64,000 bases of DNA from Ruegeria sp. HKCCSA071 (GTDB lineage Bacteria; Pseudomonadota; Alphaproteobacteria; Rhodobacterales; Rhodobacteraceae): contig NZ_JAEDOX010000004.1 in NCBI RefSeq assembly GCF_017872555.1, forward strand, positions 1 through 64,000, in the 5' to 3' direction. This document shows, piece after piece, positions 26,463 to 35,220 of the stretch (position 1 is the first letter of the stretch; the number at the start of each line of letters is the position of its first letter). The position numbers were made by a program, and so were the translations under genes. The notes beneath the pieces were generated by a model that made no database searches, was not told where the DNA came from, and saw only the letters and a list, made by a program, of their open reading frames with translations.

Positions 26463-28478
26463 TCACGCCGCAATCAGACCGCGGCCTTTCAACAGGGCAT
26501 CCACGCCCGGCAATCGCCCCCGGAACGCCAGATACAAATCCTCTGCCTCGCGCGAACCGCCGGTGGACAAGATATTGTCTTCCAGCGCTTTGGCCCGTTC
26601 AGGATCAAAGGCACCACCTGCTTCTTCGAAGGCCGCAAAGGCGTCAGCATCCATCACCTCGGACCACATATAGCTGTAGTAGCCCGAGCTATAGCCATCG
26701 CCTGCGAAAACATGCGCAAAGTGGGGCGTGGCGTGGCGCATTCCAATGGCTTGCGGCATCCCCAACCCGGCCAGAACCTCGGCCTGTTTTGCCATCGGGT
26801 CTGCCGGGGCGTCGCCATCGTGGAAGGCCAGATCAACAAGGGCCGAGGCGACATATTCAACCGTCTGGAATCCCTGGTCGAAATTGGCGGCATTCAGCAC
26901 TTTTTCAAGCATCACCTGCGGCATCGGTTCGCCCGTTTCGGCATGGGTGGCAAACTCGGCCAGAACTTCGGGCACTTCCAACCAGTGTTCATAAAGCTGG
27001 CTCGGCAGTTCGACAAAATCGCGCGCAACCGAAGTCCCCGAGATGCTTTCATAGGTCACGTTGGACAGCATCTGGTGCAAGGCGTGGCCAAACTCGTGGA
27101 ACAGGGTGCGTGCATCGTCATAAGACAGCAGCGCCGGATCACCCTTGGCGAAGTTGCAGACATTGATGACAATCGGTGCCTGTTCTTTCGGGAATCTGGC
27201 CTGTGCCCGCATCGCGCTGCACCAGGCACCTGATCGCTTTGACCCCCGTGCAAAGTAGTCACCGATGAACACGGCGACATGCCGACCGTTGCGCGTAACT
27301 TCCCACGCGCGGCAATCCGGGTGATAAAGCGGCACGTTCAAAGGCTTGAATTCCAGCCCGAACAGGCGGTTTGCACAAGCAAACGATGCCTCGATCATCC
27401 GGTCCAGTTGCAGGTAGGGTTTCAGTTCCGCCTCATCCAGATCATGTTCCGCCTTGCGCCGCTTTTCAGCGTAATAGCGCCAGTCCCATGCTTCCAGCGG
27501 GCCGTTGACACCGTCTTTCTGCATCATCCGGGTCAGGATTTCCGCGTCCGCATCGGCGCGGGCCTTGGCAGGTTCCCACACCTGCATCAACAACTCACGT
27601 ACCCGGTCCGGAGTACGAGCCATTTCAGTTTCCAGCTTGTAATCGGCGAAGTTGTCATAGCCCAACAGCTTGGCGCGTTCCTCACGCAAGTCCAGAATCT
27701 CAGCTGCGATGTCGCGATTGTCGGTCTCGCCACCATTCGCCCCGCGGGCAGCCCAGGCGCGATAGGCTTTTTCGCGCAGATCCCTACGGGGTGAAAACTG
27801 AAGAAACGGCACGATCAGCGACCGGGAGAGGGTAACAACCGGCCCCACGGCGCCCTTTTCCGCACCAGCAGCGCGCGCTGCATTCACAACGAAATCCGGC
27901 AGGCCCTGCAGATCTTGTTCGGTCAGGTCCATGAACCAATCCCGCTCATCCGCCAGCAGGTTCTGGGTAAAGGATGTCCCCAACGACGCGAGGCGCGACT
28001 TGATTTCCTGCATTCGAGCGTCTTCGTCCCCGTCCAACGCCGCACCTGCACGAACAAAGCCCCGATGGGTCAGCATCAGAACGCGTGCCTGCTCCTCGGT
28101 CAGTTTCAGGTCTTCGCGCCGCGCCCAAAGGTCGGCAACGCGTTCAAACAGCGCCTTGTTCGAGGAAATTCCCGAGAAATGCGCCGACAGCTTGGGTGAA
28201 AACACGCGCTGCAACTCTTCCCGCTTGGGGTTGCTGTCTGCGCCTGCAACGGTGAAGAAGACCGACAGAACCTTGTCCAGCTGCGCGCCCGCAGCCTCAA
28301 GGGCTTCGACCGTGTTGGCGAATGTGGGGGTATCCGGATTTGCCGCTATCGCGTCAATCTCGGCGTTATGCGCGGTCATCGCCTGATCCAGAGCTGGGGC
28401 AAAATCATCATCCGAAATATCGGCGAAAGGGGCTATTTCGAATGGGGTGGTCCAGTTGGACAGGATCGGGTTGGTCAT
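26463..28478 (-). CDS. M3-family oligopeptidase (Dcp/PrlC type)
   Basis: A 671-residue zinc metallopeptidase of the thimet-oligopeptidase family. The zinc motif HEFGH is near residue 460 (LFHEFGHALHQML), and the downstream Glu ligand region and the SGYYSYMWSEVMDADAF block near the end are conserved. It degrades short peptides in the cytoplasm; no signal peptide is seen. Length and ends fit peptidyl-dipeptidase Dcp as well as oligopeptidase A, so I leave the symbol open. It converges on ghrA with a 2-base gap. Confidence 0.93.
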   Translation of the reverse strand: MTNPILSNWTTPFEIAPFADISDDDFAPALDQAMTAHNAEIDAIAANPDTPTFANTVEALEAAGAQLDKVLSVFFTVAGADSNPKREELQRVFSPKLSAHFSGISSNKALFERVADLWARREDLKLTEEQARVLMLTHRGFVRAGAALDGDEDARMQEIKSRLASLGTSFTQNLLADERDWFMDLTEQDLQGLPDFVVNAARAAGAEKGAVGPVVTLSRSLIVPFLQFSPRRDLREKAYRAWAARGANGGETDNRDIAAEILDLREERAKLLGYDNFADYKLETEMARTPDRVRELLMQVWEPAKARADADAEILTRMMQKDGVNGPLEAWDWRYYAEKRRKAEHDLDEAELKPYLQLDRMIEASFACANRLFGLEFKPLNVPLYHPDCRAWEVTRNGRHVAVFIGDYFARGSKRSGAWCSAMRAQARFPKEQAPIVINVCNFAKGDPALLSYDDARTLFHEFGHALHQMLSNVTYESISGTSVARDFVELPSQLYEHWLEVPEVLAEFATHAETGEPMPQVMLEKVLNAANFDQGFQTVEYVASALVDLAFHDGDAPADPMAKQAEVLAGLGMPQAIGMRHATPHFAHVFAGDGYSSGYYSYMWSEVMDADAFAAFEEAGGAFDPERAKALEDNILSTGGSREAEDLYLAFRGRLPGVDALLKGRGLIAA

Positions 28479-28553
28479 GCGGATCTCCTTTGACCCTATA
28501 GCTAGTTCGCCATGGCCGGGTGTTCCAGAACCCCCAGCCCACGTTAAGAAAGG

Positions 28554-29603
28554 TTAATTGCTTGCGGCACCACAAATGGGGCAATCGGCACGGCGGGTCA
28601 GAGTGATCTTGCGACTTTCACCGTACAGGGCGTCGTAGATCAGCATCTCGCCCCGCAGCGCCATGCCAGCGCCCGTGATCACCTTTATCGCCTCAACCGC
28701 CATCATCGATCCGACGACACCCGGCAACGGGCCAATCACACCAGCCTCGGAACAGGACGGGGCCAGACCGGGGGCCGGGGCTTCGGGAAAGATACACTGA
28801 TAGCACGGGCTGCCATTGGCTGGGTCAAACACGCTGAGCTGCCCTTCCCACTGCGACAAGGCCCCCGAAATCAGTGGCTTGCCCAACGCGGCGGCGGTTC
28901 GGTTTGCCAGATACCGGGTCTCAAAATTATCCGTACCGTCAAGGATCAGATCGAAGTCGGCAAAAAGATTTGCTGCGATTTCATCGCTTAATCTGCGATG
29001 AAAGGGCAGAACCTCCACATTCGGGTTCTGCGCCTCCATCGCTTGCTGGGCGGAAAAGACCTTGGGCATATCGATATCTGCATCGCGGTGGATCACCTGC
29101 CGCTGCAGGTTCGCATTCTCGACTATGTCGTCGTCAATGACCCCGATTGTACCCACACCTGCGGCCGCCAGGTATTGCAGCGCCGGGGCGCCTAAACCTC
29201 CTGCGCCGATCACCAGAACACGGGCCTGTTTCAACTTTTTCTGACCCGGCCCGCCCAATTCGCGCAGCACAATGTGACGGGCATACCGGTTCAGTTCGGT
29301 TTCGGTGAAACGGTCAGAGGGCATGGTGGTTTCCGGCTTGGATGCTTGTACTGCGCGGTTACGCAGGGCCTTCAGCACACGGCTATATAACAAAACGATG
29401 GCCGCGAAACCTGCAAGGATCAGCCACAGCGCCGCAGACCCACCGGTTGCTTCGCGCAGAGGATGCCCATCCGGCAAGATCAGATGAGACAGGATCACCC
29501 CGACCAACAACACACTCACCGACACCGCGCGCGCGGTTTTTGACGTGCCGGCGACATAGCCAACGCCCCATAGCCCCGCTGCCAGAACAAGAACCAGCAG
29601 CAT
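28554..29603 (-). CDS. moeB: MoeB/ThiF-type adenylyltransferase with membrane N terminus
   Basis: A 349-residue protein whose residues 95-349 are an E1-like adenylyltransferase. ATP loop VIGAGGLGAPALQYLAAAG, catalytic Asp region (DGTDNFETRY), and paired cysteines CYQC and CPIC for zinc are present. It activates the C-terminal Gly of MoaD (molybdopterin) or ThiS (thiamine). The first 76 residues are unlike the cytosolic enzyme: three hydrophobic segments (about 1-20, 24-43, 54-76) that would anchor it in the membrane. The start overlaps the dut stop as TGATG, so the N-terminal extension is genuinely in the operon frame. Confidence 0.88.
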   Translation of the reverse strand: MLLVLVLAAGLWGVGYVAGTSKTARAVSVSVLLVGVILSHLILPDGHPLREATGGSAALWLILAGFAAIVLLYSRVLKALRNRAVQASKPETTMPSDRFTETELNRYARHIVLRELGGPGQKKLKQARVLVIGAGGLGAPALQYLAAAGVGTIGVIDDDIVENANLQRQVIHRDADIDMPKVFSAQQAMEAQNPNVEVLPFHRRLSDEIAANLFADFDLILDGTDNFETRYLANRTAAALGKPLISGALSQWEGQLSVFDPANGSPCYQCIFPEAPAPGLAPSCSEAGVIGPLPGVVGSMMAVEAIKVITGAGMALRGEMLIYDALYGESRKITLTRRADCPICGAASN

Positions 29604-30058
29604 CAGCCGCGCCCGGTCGAGCCGAAACCGCCAGCCCCGCGATCTGTTTTACCCAATGCCTCAGCCAGTTCGAATGCAGCCTGCACGACAGGGGCAACTA
29701 CCAACTGCGCGATACGATCGCCATGGGCAATCTCGAACGGTTCCTGACCGGCATTCATCACGATTACCCCCAGAGGTCCGCGATAGTCACTGTCGATAGT
29801 GCCCGGCGTATTGGGCAGCGTGATTCCGTGTTTCAGTGCAAGGCCCGAGCGGGGACGAACCTGAACCTCGTATCCCTGCGGGATTTCAATGCGCAGACCG
29901 GTCGGCACAAGCGCTCGCTGTCCGGGCTCCAGCATGATCGAAGCCCCCTGGGGCAAGTTGGCCCGCACGTCCGCGCCAGCAGCACCCGCGGTTTCGTAAG
30001 ACGGAAGCGCCACGGCGGGGTCTGCCCCGTCTTCGCGGATCACTCGAATTGCAACCAT
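29603..30058 (-). CDS. dut: Deoxyuridine 5'-triphosphate nucleotidohydrolase
   Basis: A 151-residue trimeric dUTPase that removes dUTP and supplies dUMP. The five family motifs can be followed: [36 protein letters not shown], and the C-terminal [10 protein letters not shown] arm that closes over the substrate. It lies between coaBC (15-base gap) and moeB (one-base overlap), and coaBC-dut is a very common pairing. Confidence 0.97.
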   Translation of the reverse strand: MVAIRVIREDGADPAVALPSYETAGAAGADVRANLPQGASIMLEPGQRALVPTGLRIEIPQGYEVQVRPRSGLALKHGITLPNTPGTIDSDYRGPLGVIVMNAGQEPFEIAHGDRIAQLVVAPVVQAAFELAEALGKTDRGAGGFGSTGRG

Positions 30059-30073
30059 GGTTTTGCCTTTCCT

Positions 30074-31270
30074 TCAGCCCGCCAACGCGTCCGCGATCCT
30101 GCTTGCCAACCGCCGCGCAACCTCGGCCTTGCCCATACGCGGCCATTCCTCGGCTCCGCTGTCCGAAATCAGGATAACCGCATTCTCGGACCCGCCCATG
30201 ATCCCGGTGGCAGGGCTGACATCGTTGGCAACAATCCAGTCACAGCCTTTGCGCAGCCGCTTGGCGGTAGCATGTTCAATCACGTCATCGGTCTCGGCCG
30301 CAAAGCCGACAACCAAAGGTGGGCGCCCATTTTCCATTCGTGAGACACGTTTGAGAATGTCGGGGTTCTCGGCAAACTCCAGAACCGGAAGACCGTCTCG
30401 GCTTTTCTTCAGCTTCTTGTCTGACGCACTGGCCACGCGCCAATCTGCCACCGCCGCCGCAAACACGCCCGCATCGACGGGCAGCGCCGCATCAACCGCG
30501 TCCGACATCTGTTGCGCGGTCTCGACCGGCACGACCTGCACACCCGACGGTGGCGGTACGTCCGCGGGGCCCGTGACAAAGATCACCTCAGCCCCTAATT
30601 CCGCAAGTGCCTGTGCCACGGCCGAGCCCTGCGCCCCGGAAGAGCGGTTCGCGATATACCGGACCGGATCAATCGGCTCATGCGTCGGACCCGAAGTTAC
30701 CAGCACGCGCTTACCCACCAAGGGTCCTGCCGCAAATTGCGCCTCAACCGCCGCGACGATTTCCAGCGGTTCCGACATGCGCCCGGGGCCATATTCACCG
30801 CAGGCCATATCACCTTCGTTTGGGCCAACAAAGCACACGCCATCCGCTTGAAGCTGCTTCAGGTTGCGTCGCGTCGCCGGGTGTTCCCACATGCGTACAT
30901 TCATCGCGGGTGCACACAGAACGGGCGTGTCCGTTGCCATCAGAAGGGTCGATGCCAGATCATTTGCCAACCCCCCCGCCATCTTGCCCATCAGGTCCGC
31001 TGTTGCGGGGGCCACGACGATCAGATCGGCAGAGCGTGACAGCTGGATATGACCCATCTCGGCCTCGGCGGTCAGATCGAACAGGTCACCATAGACCTTT
31101 TCTGAGGCAAGGGCAGACACGGACAGAGGTGTTACAAATTCCTCTGCCGCACGCGTCAGCACAGGCGTTACGGCCGCGCCACGTTCACGCAGCCTGCGGA
31201 TCAGGTCCAGCGATTTGTAGGCCGCGATGCCGCCGCCGATGATCAGCAGAATGCGTTTGGATGACAGCAT
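30074..31270 (-). CDS. coaBC: Bifunctional phosphopantothenoylcysteine decarboxylase/synthetase
   Basis: A 398-residue enzyme for two steps of coenzyme A synthesis. The N-terminal CoaC flavoprotein domain (1 to about 185) has the GGGIAAYKSLDLIRRL stretch, the HIQLSRSAD region and the PAMNVRMWEHPAT block. The C-terminal CoaB domain begins with VLVTSGPTHEPIDPVR and has the IANRSSGAQG signature. It is first in the coaBC-dut-moeB run. Confidence 0.97.
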   Translation of the reverse strand: MLSSKRILLIIGGGIAAYKSLDLIRRLRERGAAVTPVLTRAAEEFVTPLSVSALASEKVYGDLFDLTAEAEMGHIQLSRSADLIVVAPATADLMGKMAGGLANDLASTLLMATDTPVLCAPAMNVRMWEHPATRRNLKQLQADGVCFVGPNEGDMACGEYGPGRMSEPLEIVAAVEAQFAAGPLVGKRVLVTSGPTHEPIDPVRYIANRSSGAQGSAVAQALAELGAEVIFVTGPADVPPPSGVQVVPVETAQQMSDAVDAALPVDAGVFAAAVADWRVASASDKKLKKSRDGLPVLEFAENPDILKRVSRMENGRPPLVVGFAAETDDVIEHATAKRLRKGCDWIVANDVSPATGIMGGSENAVILISDSGAEEWPRMGKAEVARRLASRIADALAG

Positions 31271-31333
31271 GTTCAGCCCTTCCTGTCCCGGTCGGCCCCG
31301 ACATTAGGCAAGCCCAGCAGGTTGTTCCAGCGA

Positions 31334-32158
31334 TTAATTCTGAACCTGAAACGCCGCACAGGGATCTTCACGCTCGACTGTGGGGCTGTCGATTACGATA
31401 TCAAAGTCACCGTCGATGATGTCGTCCTCGGACTGTCCGACCGAGACCACCTTCCATCCGGGTTGAAGGCGTTCAAGAAATGTCGGGATACCTCGGTCTT
31501 TGCGCGCATGCCCGTTCCCAGTGATCACGGCAACCGGGCCGCCGGTTTCTTCCATCGCGCGCATCACCGCGCGCGCAAGAACCGCATCGCGCAAACGCTG
31601 GATCGCGACCATCTGGGGTAACATTTCGGGTGGGAGAGCATCGCAATGCGCGGCCATTTGATCTGCCTCACGCGCCTCCTGCTCCTCGGGCGTCAGCGGT
31701 ACAGTCAAACCATAGCGCGCCGCGTCTGCACCCAGCGCCGTGGCGGCCCCGCGTTCCATCGCAGCCCGCGCGGCAGCACGCGGCACCATGGCCCCGTAAA
31801 CCGGCACACCGGAGGCCTTGAACACCGGATAATACAGCCTAAGTGGTGGCCAGCCGCTTTCTGCCCATTGCAGAATACGGCTCAACTCTTCCGGGTTGGA
31901 CACCGCTTTTTGCGCCAGCCGTTGCGCGCCTTCTTCGGTGACCATCTCCCAGACAACGGCCGAGGGTGAGATCTTCATAATCGCTTCAGCTTGAACAAGG
32001 TGGTGGCGGGGATTGTCGTGAACCTCTCCCAGAATCACCACATCGGCGTCCCGCATCGCGAGAGCCGCATCATCGGAAATAAGATCTTCCGCCAGTCCGG
32101 GTCGCGCCGCTGTGACCATAAGGCCCAGAACACACGCAAGAATCGCAAGCTGTTTCAT
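31334..32158 (-). CDS. chaN: ChaN-family exported haem-binding protein
   Basis: A 274-residue protein of the ChaN/DUF399 family, known as iron-regulated haem-binding proteins. The conserved GEVHDNPRHH block is near residue 42-51 and GNGHARKDRG near 215, with VWEMVTEEGAQRL between. A signal peptide (MKQLAILACVLGL...GLA) exports it; the Cys at residue 9 is too early for a convincing lipobox. Its start overlaps the rpoH stop by 4 bases, so the two are translated together, suggesting induction with the RpoH2 stress response. That link is inference from position. Confidence 0.85.
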   Translation of the reverse strand: MKQLAILACVLGLMVTAARPGLAEDLISDDAALAMRDADVVILGEVHDNPRHHLVQAEAIMKISPSAVVWEMVTEEGAQRLAQKAVSNPEELSRILQWAESGWPPLRLYYPVFKASGVPVYGAMVPRAAARAAMERGAATALGADAARYGLTVPLTPEEQEAREADQMAAHCDALPPEMLPQMVAIQRLRDAVLARAVMRAMEETGGPVAVITGNGHARKDRGIPTFLERLQPGWKVVSVGQSEDDIIDGDFDIVIDSPTVEREDPCAAFQVQN

Positions 32159-33033
32159 GCGATGAAGTGTTGCACCTCGCTCGACTGGGCTTCAAGGTTC
32201 TTGCGCATTTTTGCGAATGCCGCGGCCTCAAGCTGTCGCACGCGTTCCTTGGACAGACCCAGCTCGACGCCGAGACTTTCCAGTGTCCGCGCAGGCTCGC
32301 GCAGTTTGCGTTCGCGCACAATGAACCGCTCGCGGTCATTCAGCGCGTTCATCGCGATCAGCAACCACTGGCGCAATTGTTCGGTATCGTGGGTGTGCTC
32401 AACTGCTTCGGCGGCCTGTTCGCGTTCATCTTCCAGCGCATCGATCCATTCGCGCCCGTCTTCGTCGGCGGATTGCACCGCGTTCAGTGAAAAATCCGAC
32501 CCTGACAGCCGACCTTCCATCAGTTCAACGTCGCGCAAAGGAACCCCGATTTCCGTGGCGATCATCTGATGCAGCTGGTGGCGGTCCAGTTCAAGCCCTT
32601 CGGTCGCGGCCTCTCGTTCCAGCCGGGCCTGAACCCGACGCATGTTGAAAAACAGCGATTTCTGCGCCGAGGTGGATCCCGTTCGCACCATGGACCAGTT
32701 CCGCATCACATAGTCCTGAATGCTCGCCTTGATCCACCACACCGCATAAGTCGAAAACCGCACCCCGCGATCAGGGTCGAACTTGTCTGCGGCCTTCATC
32801 AAACCCAGACCAGCCTCCTGAATAAGGTCATTCATCGGCGCACCATAGCGTTTGAACTTGGCCGCCATCGAAATTGCCAGCCGCATATACGCTGTGATCA
32901 AGCGGTGCAGCGCCTGTTCATCACGCTGGTCACGCCAGGCATAGGCCAGCCTCAGTTCCGTTTCCGCATCCAGCAACTCGGCCTTCATCGCTTGCCGGGA
33001 CATCGAAAAATCTGTCGCGTTGTCCAGTGCCAT
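32155..33033 (-). CDS. rpoH: Alternative sigma factor RpoH (RpoH2-like)
   Basis: A 292-residue sigma-32-type factor directing RNA polymerase to stress promoters. The RpoH box (QKSLFFNMRR), region 2 (LIQEAGLGLMKAADKFDP...FSTYAVWWIKASIQDYVMRNW) and region 4 (SLGVELGLSKERVRQLEAAAF) are complete. ATG 33033 has GGGGAGAGG before it; the open frame to 33246 lacks that. The acidic stretch EDEREQAAEAVEHTHDTEQ is typical of the second alphaproteobacterial RpoH, which answers singlet-oxygen and heat stress in Rhodobacter; assignment to RpoH2 is by impression of sequence. Confidence 0.93.
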   Translation of the reverse strand: MALDNATDFSMSRQAMKAELLDAETELRLAYAWRDQRDEQALHRLITAYMRLAISMAAKFKRYGAPMNDLIQEAGLGLMKAADKFDPDRGVRFSTYAVWWIKASIQDYVMRNWSMVRTGSTSAQKSLFFNMRRVQARLEREAATEGLELDRHQLHQMIATEIGVPLRDVELMEGRLSGSDFSLNAVQSADEDGREWIDALEDEREQAAEAVEHTHDTEQLRQWLLIAMNALNDRERFIVRERKLREPARTLESLGVELGLSKERVRQLEAAAFAKMRKNLEAQSSEVQHFIA

Positions 33034-33134
33034 AAACCTCTCCCCCTGATTTGCAGGCGTTGGCCGGGCTTGCCATGCCGACCTATGACCGATACGCAAA
33101 ACAGCACCAATTGGATCATCTTTAGGTAAGTACT

Positions 33135-33656
33135 GTGACGTCAGATTTAACCTTAGTTCTGGGCGGAGCTGCTTCGGGCAAGTCGGCATTTGCCGAGGAC
33201 CTCGTTGTTTCCGCAGGGAAAAACAGAGTTTACCTGGCGACATCACAAGTGTTTGATGACGAGATGCGGCAGAAGGTTGATCGCCATCTGGAACAGCGGG
33301 GCGGCGGGTGGACCACGATTGAAGAGCCTCTTGACCTGGGGCCGGTGCTGTCCAGCCTGTCCTCGGATCAGGTCTGTCTGGTCGATTGCGCCACCATGTG
33401 GCTCAGCAATCACTTGCTGGCCGAAACCGATATGGGCGAGGTTCAAACTGGCCTGCTAAAGGAGCTGCGCGCATGCCCGGCGCAGATTGTGATCGTGTCG
33501 AACGAAGTCGGACACGGTATTGTTCCCGATAACACGCTTGCCCGCCGCTTTCGCGAAGCGCAGGGCCGGCTGAACATTGCACTTGCGGCGCAGGCTAAAC
33601 TGGTGGTCCAGGTGACCGCGGGGTTGCCGTTGGTCCTGAAAGGGCAGCTGCCGTGA
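33135..33656 (+). CDS. cobU: Adenosylcobinamide kinase / adenosylcobinamide-phosphate guanylyltransferase
   Basis: A 173-residue bifunctional enzyme of cobalamin nucleotide-loop assembly (CobU/CobP). The P-loop is GGAASGKSAFAEDL (residues 10-23), one residue away from the usual GGARSGKS. The region YLATSQVFDDEM and the SNEVGHGIVPDN block with LARRFREAQGRLN are classic. The start is GTG 33135. It overlaps the phosphatase gene by GTGA. Confidence 0.95.
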   Translation: MTSDLTLVLGGAASGKSAFAEDLVVSAGKNRVYLATSQVFDDEMRQKVDRHLEQRGGGWTTIEEPLDLGPVLSSLSSDQVCLVDCATMWLSNHLLAETDMGEVQTGLLKELRACPAQIVIVSNEVGHGIVPDNTLARRFREAQGRLNIALAAQAKLVVQVTAGLPLVLKGQLP

Positions 33657-34231
33657 CGCGACTGCATCTTGTTCGCCACGGGCCCACGCATGCAAAGACG
33701 ATGGTTGGCTGGTCCGATCTGCCTGCTGATCTAAGCGATACAGCAGCCCTGAAGCGCCTGCACGACCATTTGCCACCCGATGCACTTGTGATTTCGTCCG
33801 ACCTGTCGCGTGCAATTGACACTGCTTCTGCCATTCAAGGCCAGCGTCGCCGTCTGCCACATCACCCGGACCTGCGGGAAATCCATTTCGGTCAGTGGGA
33901 GCTTCGCGAATTTGCCGAGATTGAAGCCGAAGACCCCGAGCTGGCTTTTGCCTATTGGGACAACCCCGGTGATGTCCGCCCACCGCAAGGTGAAAGCTGG
34001 AATGAGGTCCGCGACCGGGTAGATTCCGCGATCAACGCGCTTGTTTCCGCGCATACAGGCCGCAATCTGGTGATCGTCGCCCATTTCGGCGTAATCCTGA
34101 CGCAAGTACAACGCGCCCTTGGTCTGGACGGGCAGCAGACATTTGCGCATCGGATCGACAACCTTTCGGTGACGGATATTGCCGTCAACGGCGGGGTGTG
34201 GACTGTCGGATCGATCAATCACCTTCCGTGA
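33653..34231 (+). CDS. cobC: Histidine phosphatase, probable alpha-ribazole phosphatase
   Basis: A 192-residue phosphoglycerate-mutase-like phosphatase. The catalytic RHG (LVRHGPTH, His8), SDLSRAIDTA, the EIHFGQWE block and the second His in VAHFGVI are present. Translation starts at GTG inside the cobU stop (GTGA). Coupling to cobU points to removal of the 5' phosphate from alpha-ribazole phosphate in vitamin B12 assembly, although the family is broad. Confidence 0.82.
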   Translation: MTRLHLVRHGPTHAKTMVGWSDLPADLSDTAALKRLHDHLPPDALVISSDLSRAIDTASAIQGQRRRLPHHPDLREIHFGQWELREFAEIEAEDPELAFAYWDNPGDVRPPQGESWNEVRDRVDSAINALVSAHTGRNLVIVAHFGVILTQVQRALGLDGQQTFAHRIDNLSVTDIAVNGGVWTVGSINHLP

Positions 34232-34289
34232 ACAGGCCCAACACAAATCACTGTTTTACCGGTCGTCAAAGCTGCGGCATCGTCCGCGC

Positions 34290-35174
34290 ATGACTTATGA
34301 CCTTTATATCGGCGATCGCCTCTTCTCCAGCTGGTCAATGCGCGGCTGGTTGATGCTTGAGAAATTCAACCTGCCCTATCGCAGCCACATGATCGGCCTC
34401 TATTCCGGCACCATGGCGCAAGACATGGAACCGCTGGCCCCTGCCCGCCTTGTCCCTGCCCTGCGCATGCCGGATGGAACGGTTGTGGGGGAAAGCCTGG
34501 CGATGGCCGAAACCCTGGCCGAACGCCACCCCGATGCCGGGTTGTGGCCTTCGGATGCCGCAGCCCGGGCAACAGCCCGCTGGCTATGCGCCGAAATGGT
34601 AGCCGGTTTCAGCGCCCTGCGTGGAGAATGCGCCATGCAGCTGCGCAACGTGTGGGAAGGCTTTACGCCGTCTGAGGCGACTTTGTCAGACCTGGAGAGG
34701 ATTGAAACACTCTGGGCACATGCGCGGAGCGTGTCAGGGGCAGACCAAGGCCCGTTATTTGGTGCCTATTCACTGGCAGACGTCTTCTACACACCCGTTG
34801 CTGCGCGGATTATAGGATATGGGCTGCCGGTGTCAGAGGCGAACCGGGCTTATTGCATGGAATTGCTCTCTGATCCCATAGTCAGACAGTGGCGCGCCAT
34901 GGGATTGACCGTTGTGTACGACACCTTCCCATACGCGCAGGATTTACCGTCCAGCCCCTGGCCGGTCGTGGGTGTATCTGCTGCGAAGCCGGTTTCAGGT
35001 GGTCCGTCAGTCAACGCCGTCTGCCCGTATTCCGGCAAGCCTGTGACTGAGTTCCTGGAGCTAGACGGACAATGCTGGGGGTTCTGCAACCCATTCTGCC
35101 GGAACAAAACTGTGGCCGACCCCGAAGCATGGCCCAAATTCGCGGCCATGCGCGCAGCCGTTAACGACTCTTAA
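34290..35174 (+). CDS. Glutathione S-transferase with a YHS-like C-terminal tail
   Basis: A 294-residue protein. Residues 1-80 are a thioredoxin-like GST N domain (YIGDRLFSSWSMRGWLML, then VPALRMPDGTVVGESLAMAETL with the glutathione-contact Glu-Ser), and residues about 90-210 are the all-helical GST C domain (YSLADVFYTPV). The extra tail from about 240 has Cys245 (CPYSGKPV), Cys262, Cys266 and Cys270 (FCNPFCRNK), then DPEAWPKF. That is the pattern of a YHS metal-binding domain (F-C-x3-C-x2-K...DPE). ATG 34290 gives the normal GST start; upstream frame overlaps cobC. A 58-base gap separates it from cobC. Confidence 0.85.
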   Translation: MTYDLYIGDRLFSSWSMRGWLMLEKFNLPYRSHMIGLYSGTMAQDMEPLAPARLVPALRMPDGTVVGESLAMAETLAERHPDAGLWPSDAAARATARWLCAEMVAGFSALRGECAMQLRNVWEGFTPSEATLSDLERIETLWAHARSVSGADQGPLFGAYSLADVFYTPVAARIIGYGLPVSEANRAYCMELLSDPIVRQWRAMGLTVVYDTFPYAQDLPSSPWPVVGVSAAKPVSGGPSVNAVCPYSGKPVTEFLELDGQCWGFCNPFCRNKTVADPEAWPKFAAMRAAVNDS

Positions 35175-35194
35175 ACCAGAACCGTGGCAGCAAC

Positions 35195-35216
35195 GTCCTG
35201 TTAACCAAAACAGGAC
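35195..35216 (+). promoter_or_regulatory. Hairpin covering the yifB Shine-Dalgarno
   Basis: GTCCTGTT (35195-35202) and AACAGGAC (35209-35216) form a perfect 8-base-pair stem with a 6-base loop. The 3' arm contains AGGA, the only Shine-Dalgarno candidate, 5 bases before the ATG at 35221, so the fold would hide it. Confidence 0.55.
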
Positions 35217-35220
35217 TGCC

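Noticed and set aside
33034-33246. 71-residue N-terminal extension of RpoH
   Set aside because: It crosses the cobU start region, lacks RpoH similarity, and the ATG at 33033 has a strong Shine-Dalgarno.
35161-35174. Second CtrA-type site (TTAACGACTCTTAA) at the end of the GST gene
   Set aside because: The spacing between the TTAA halves is six, not seven, and it lies within coding sequence.
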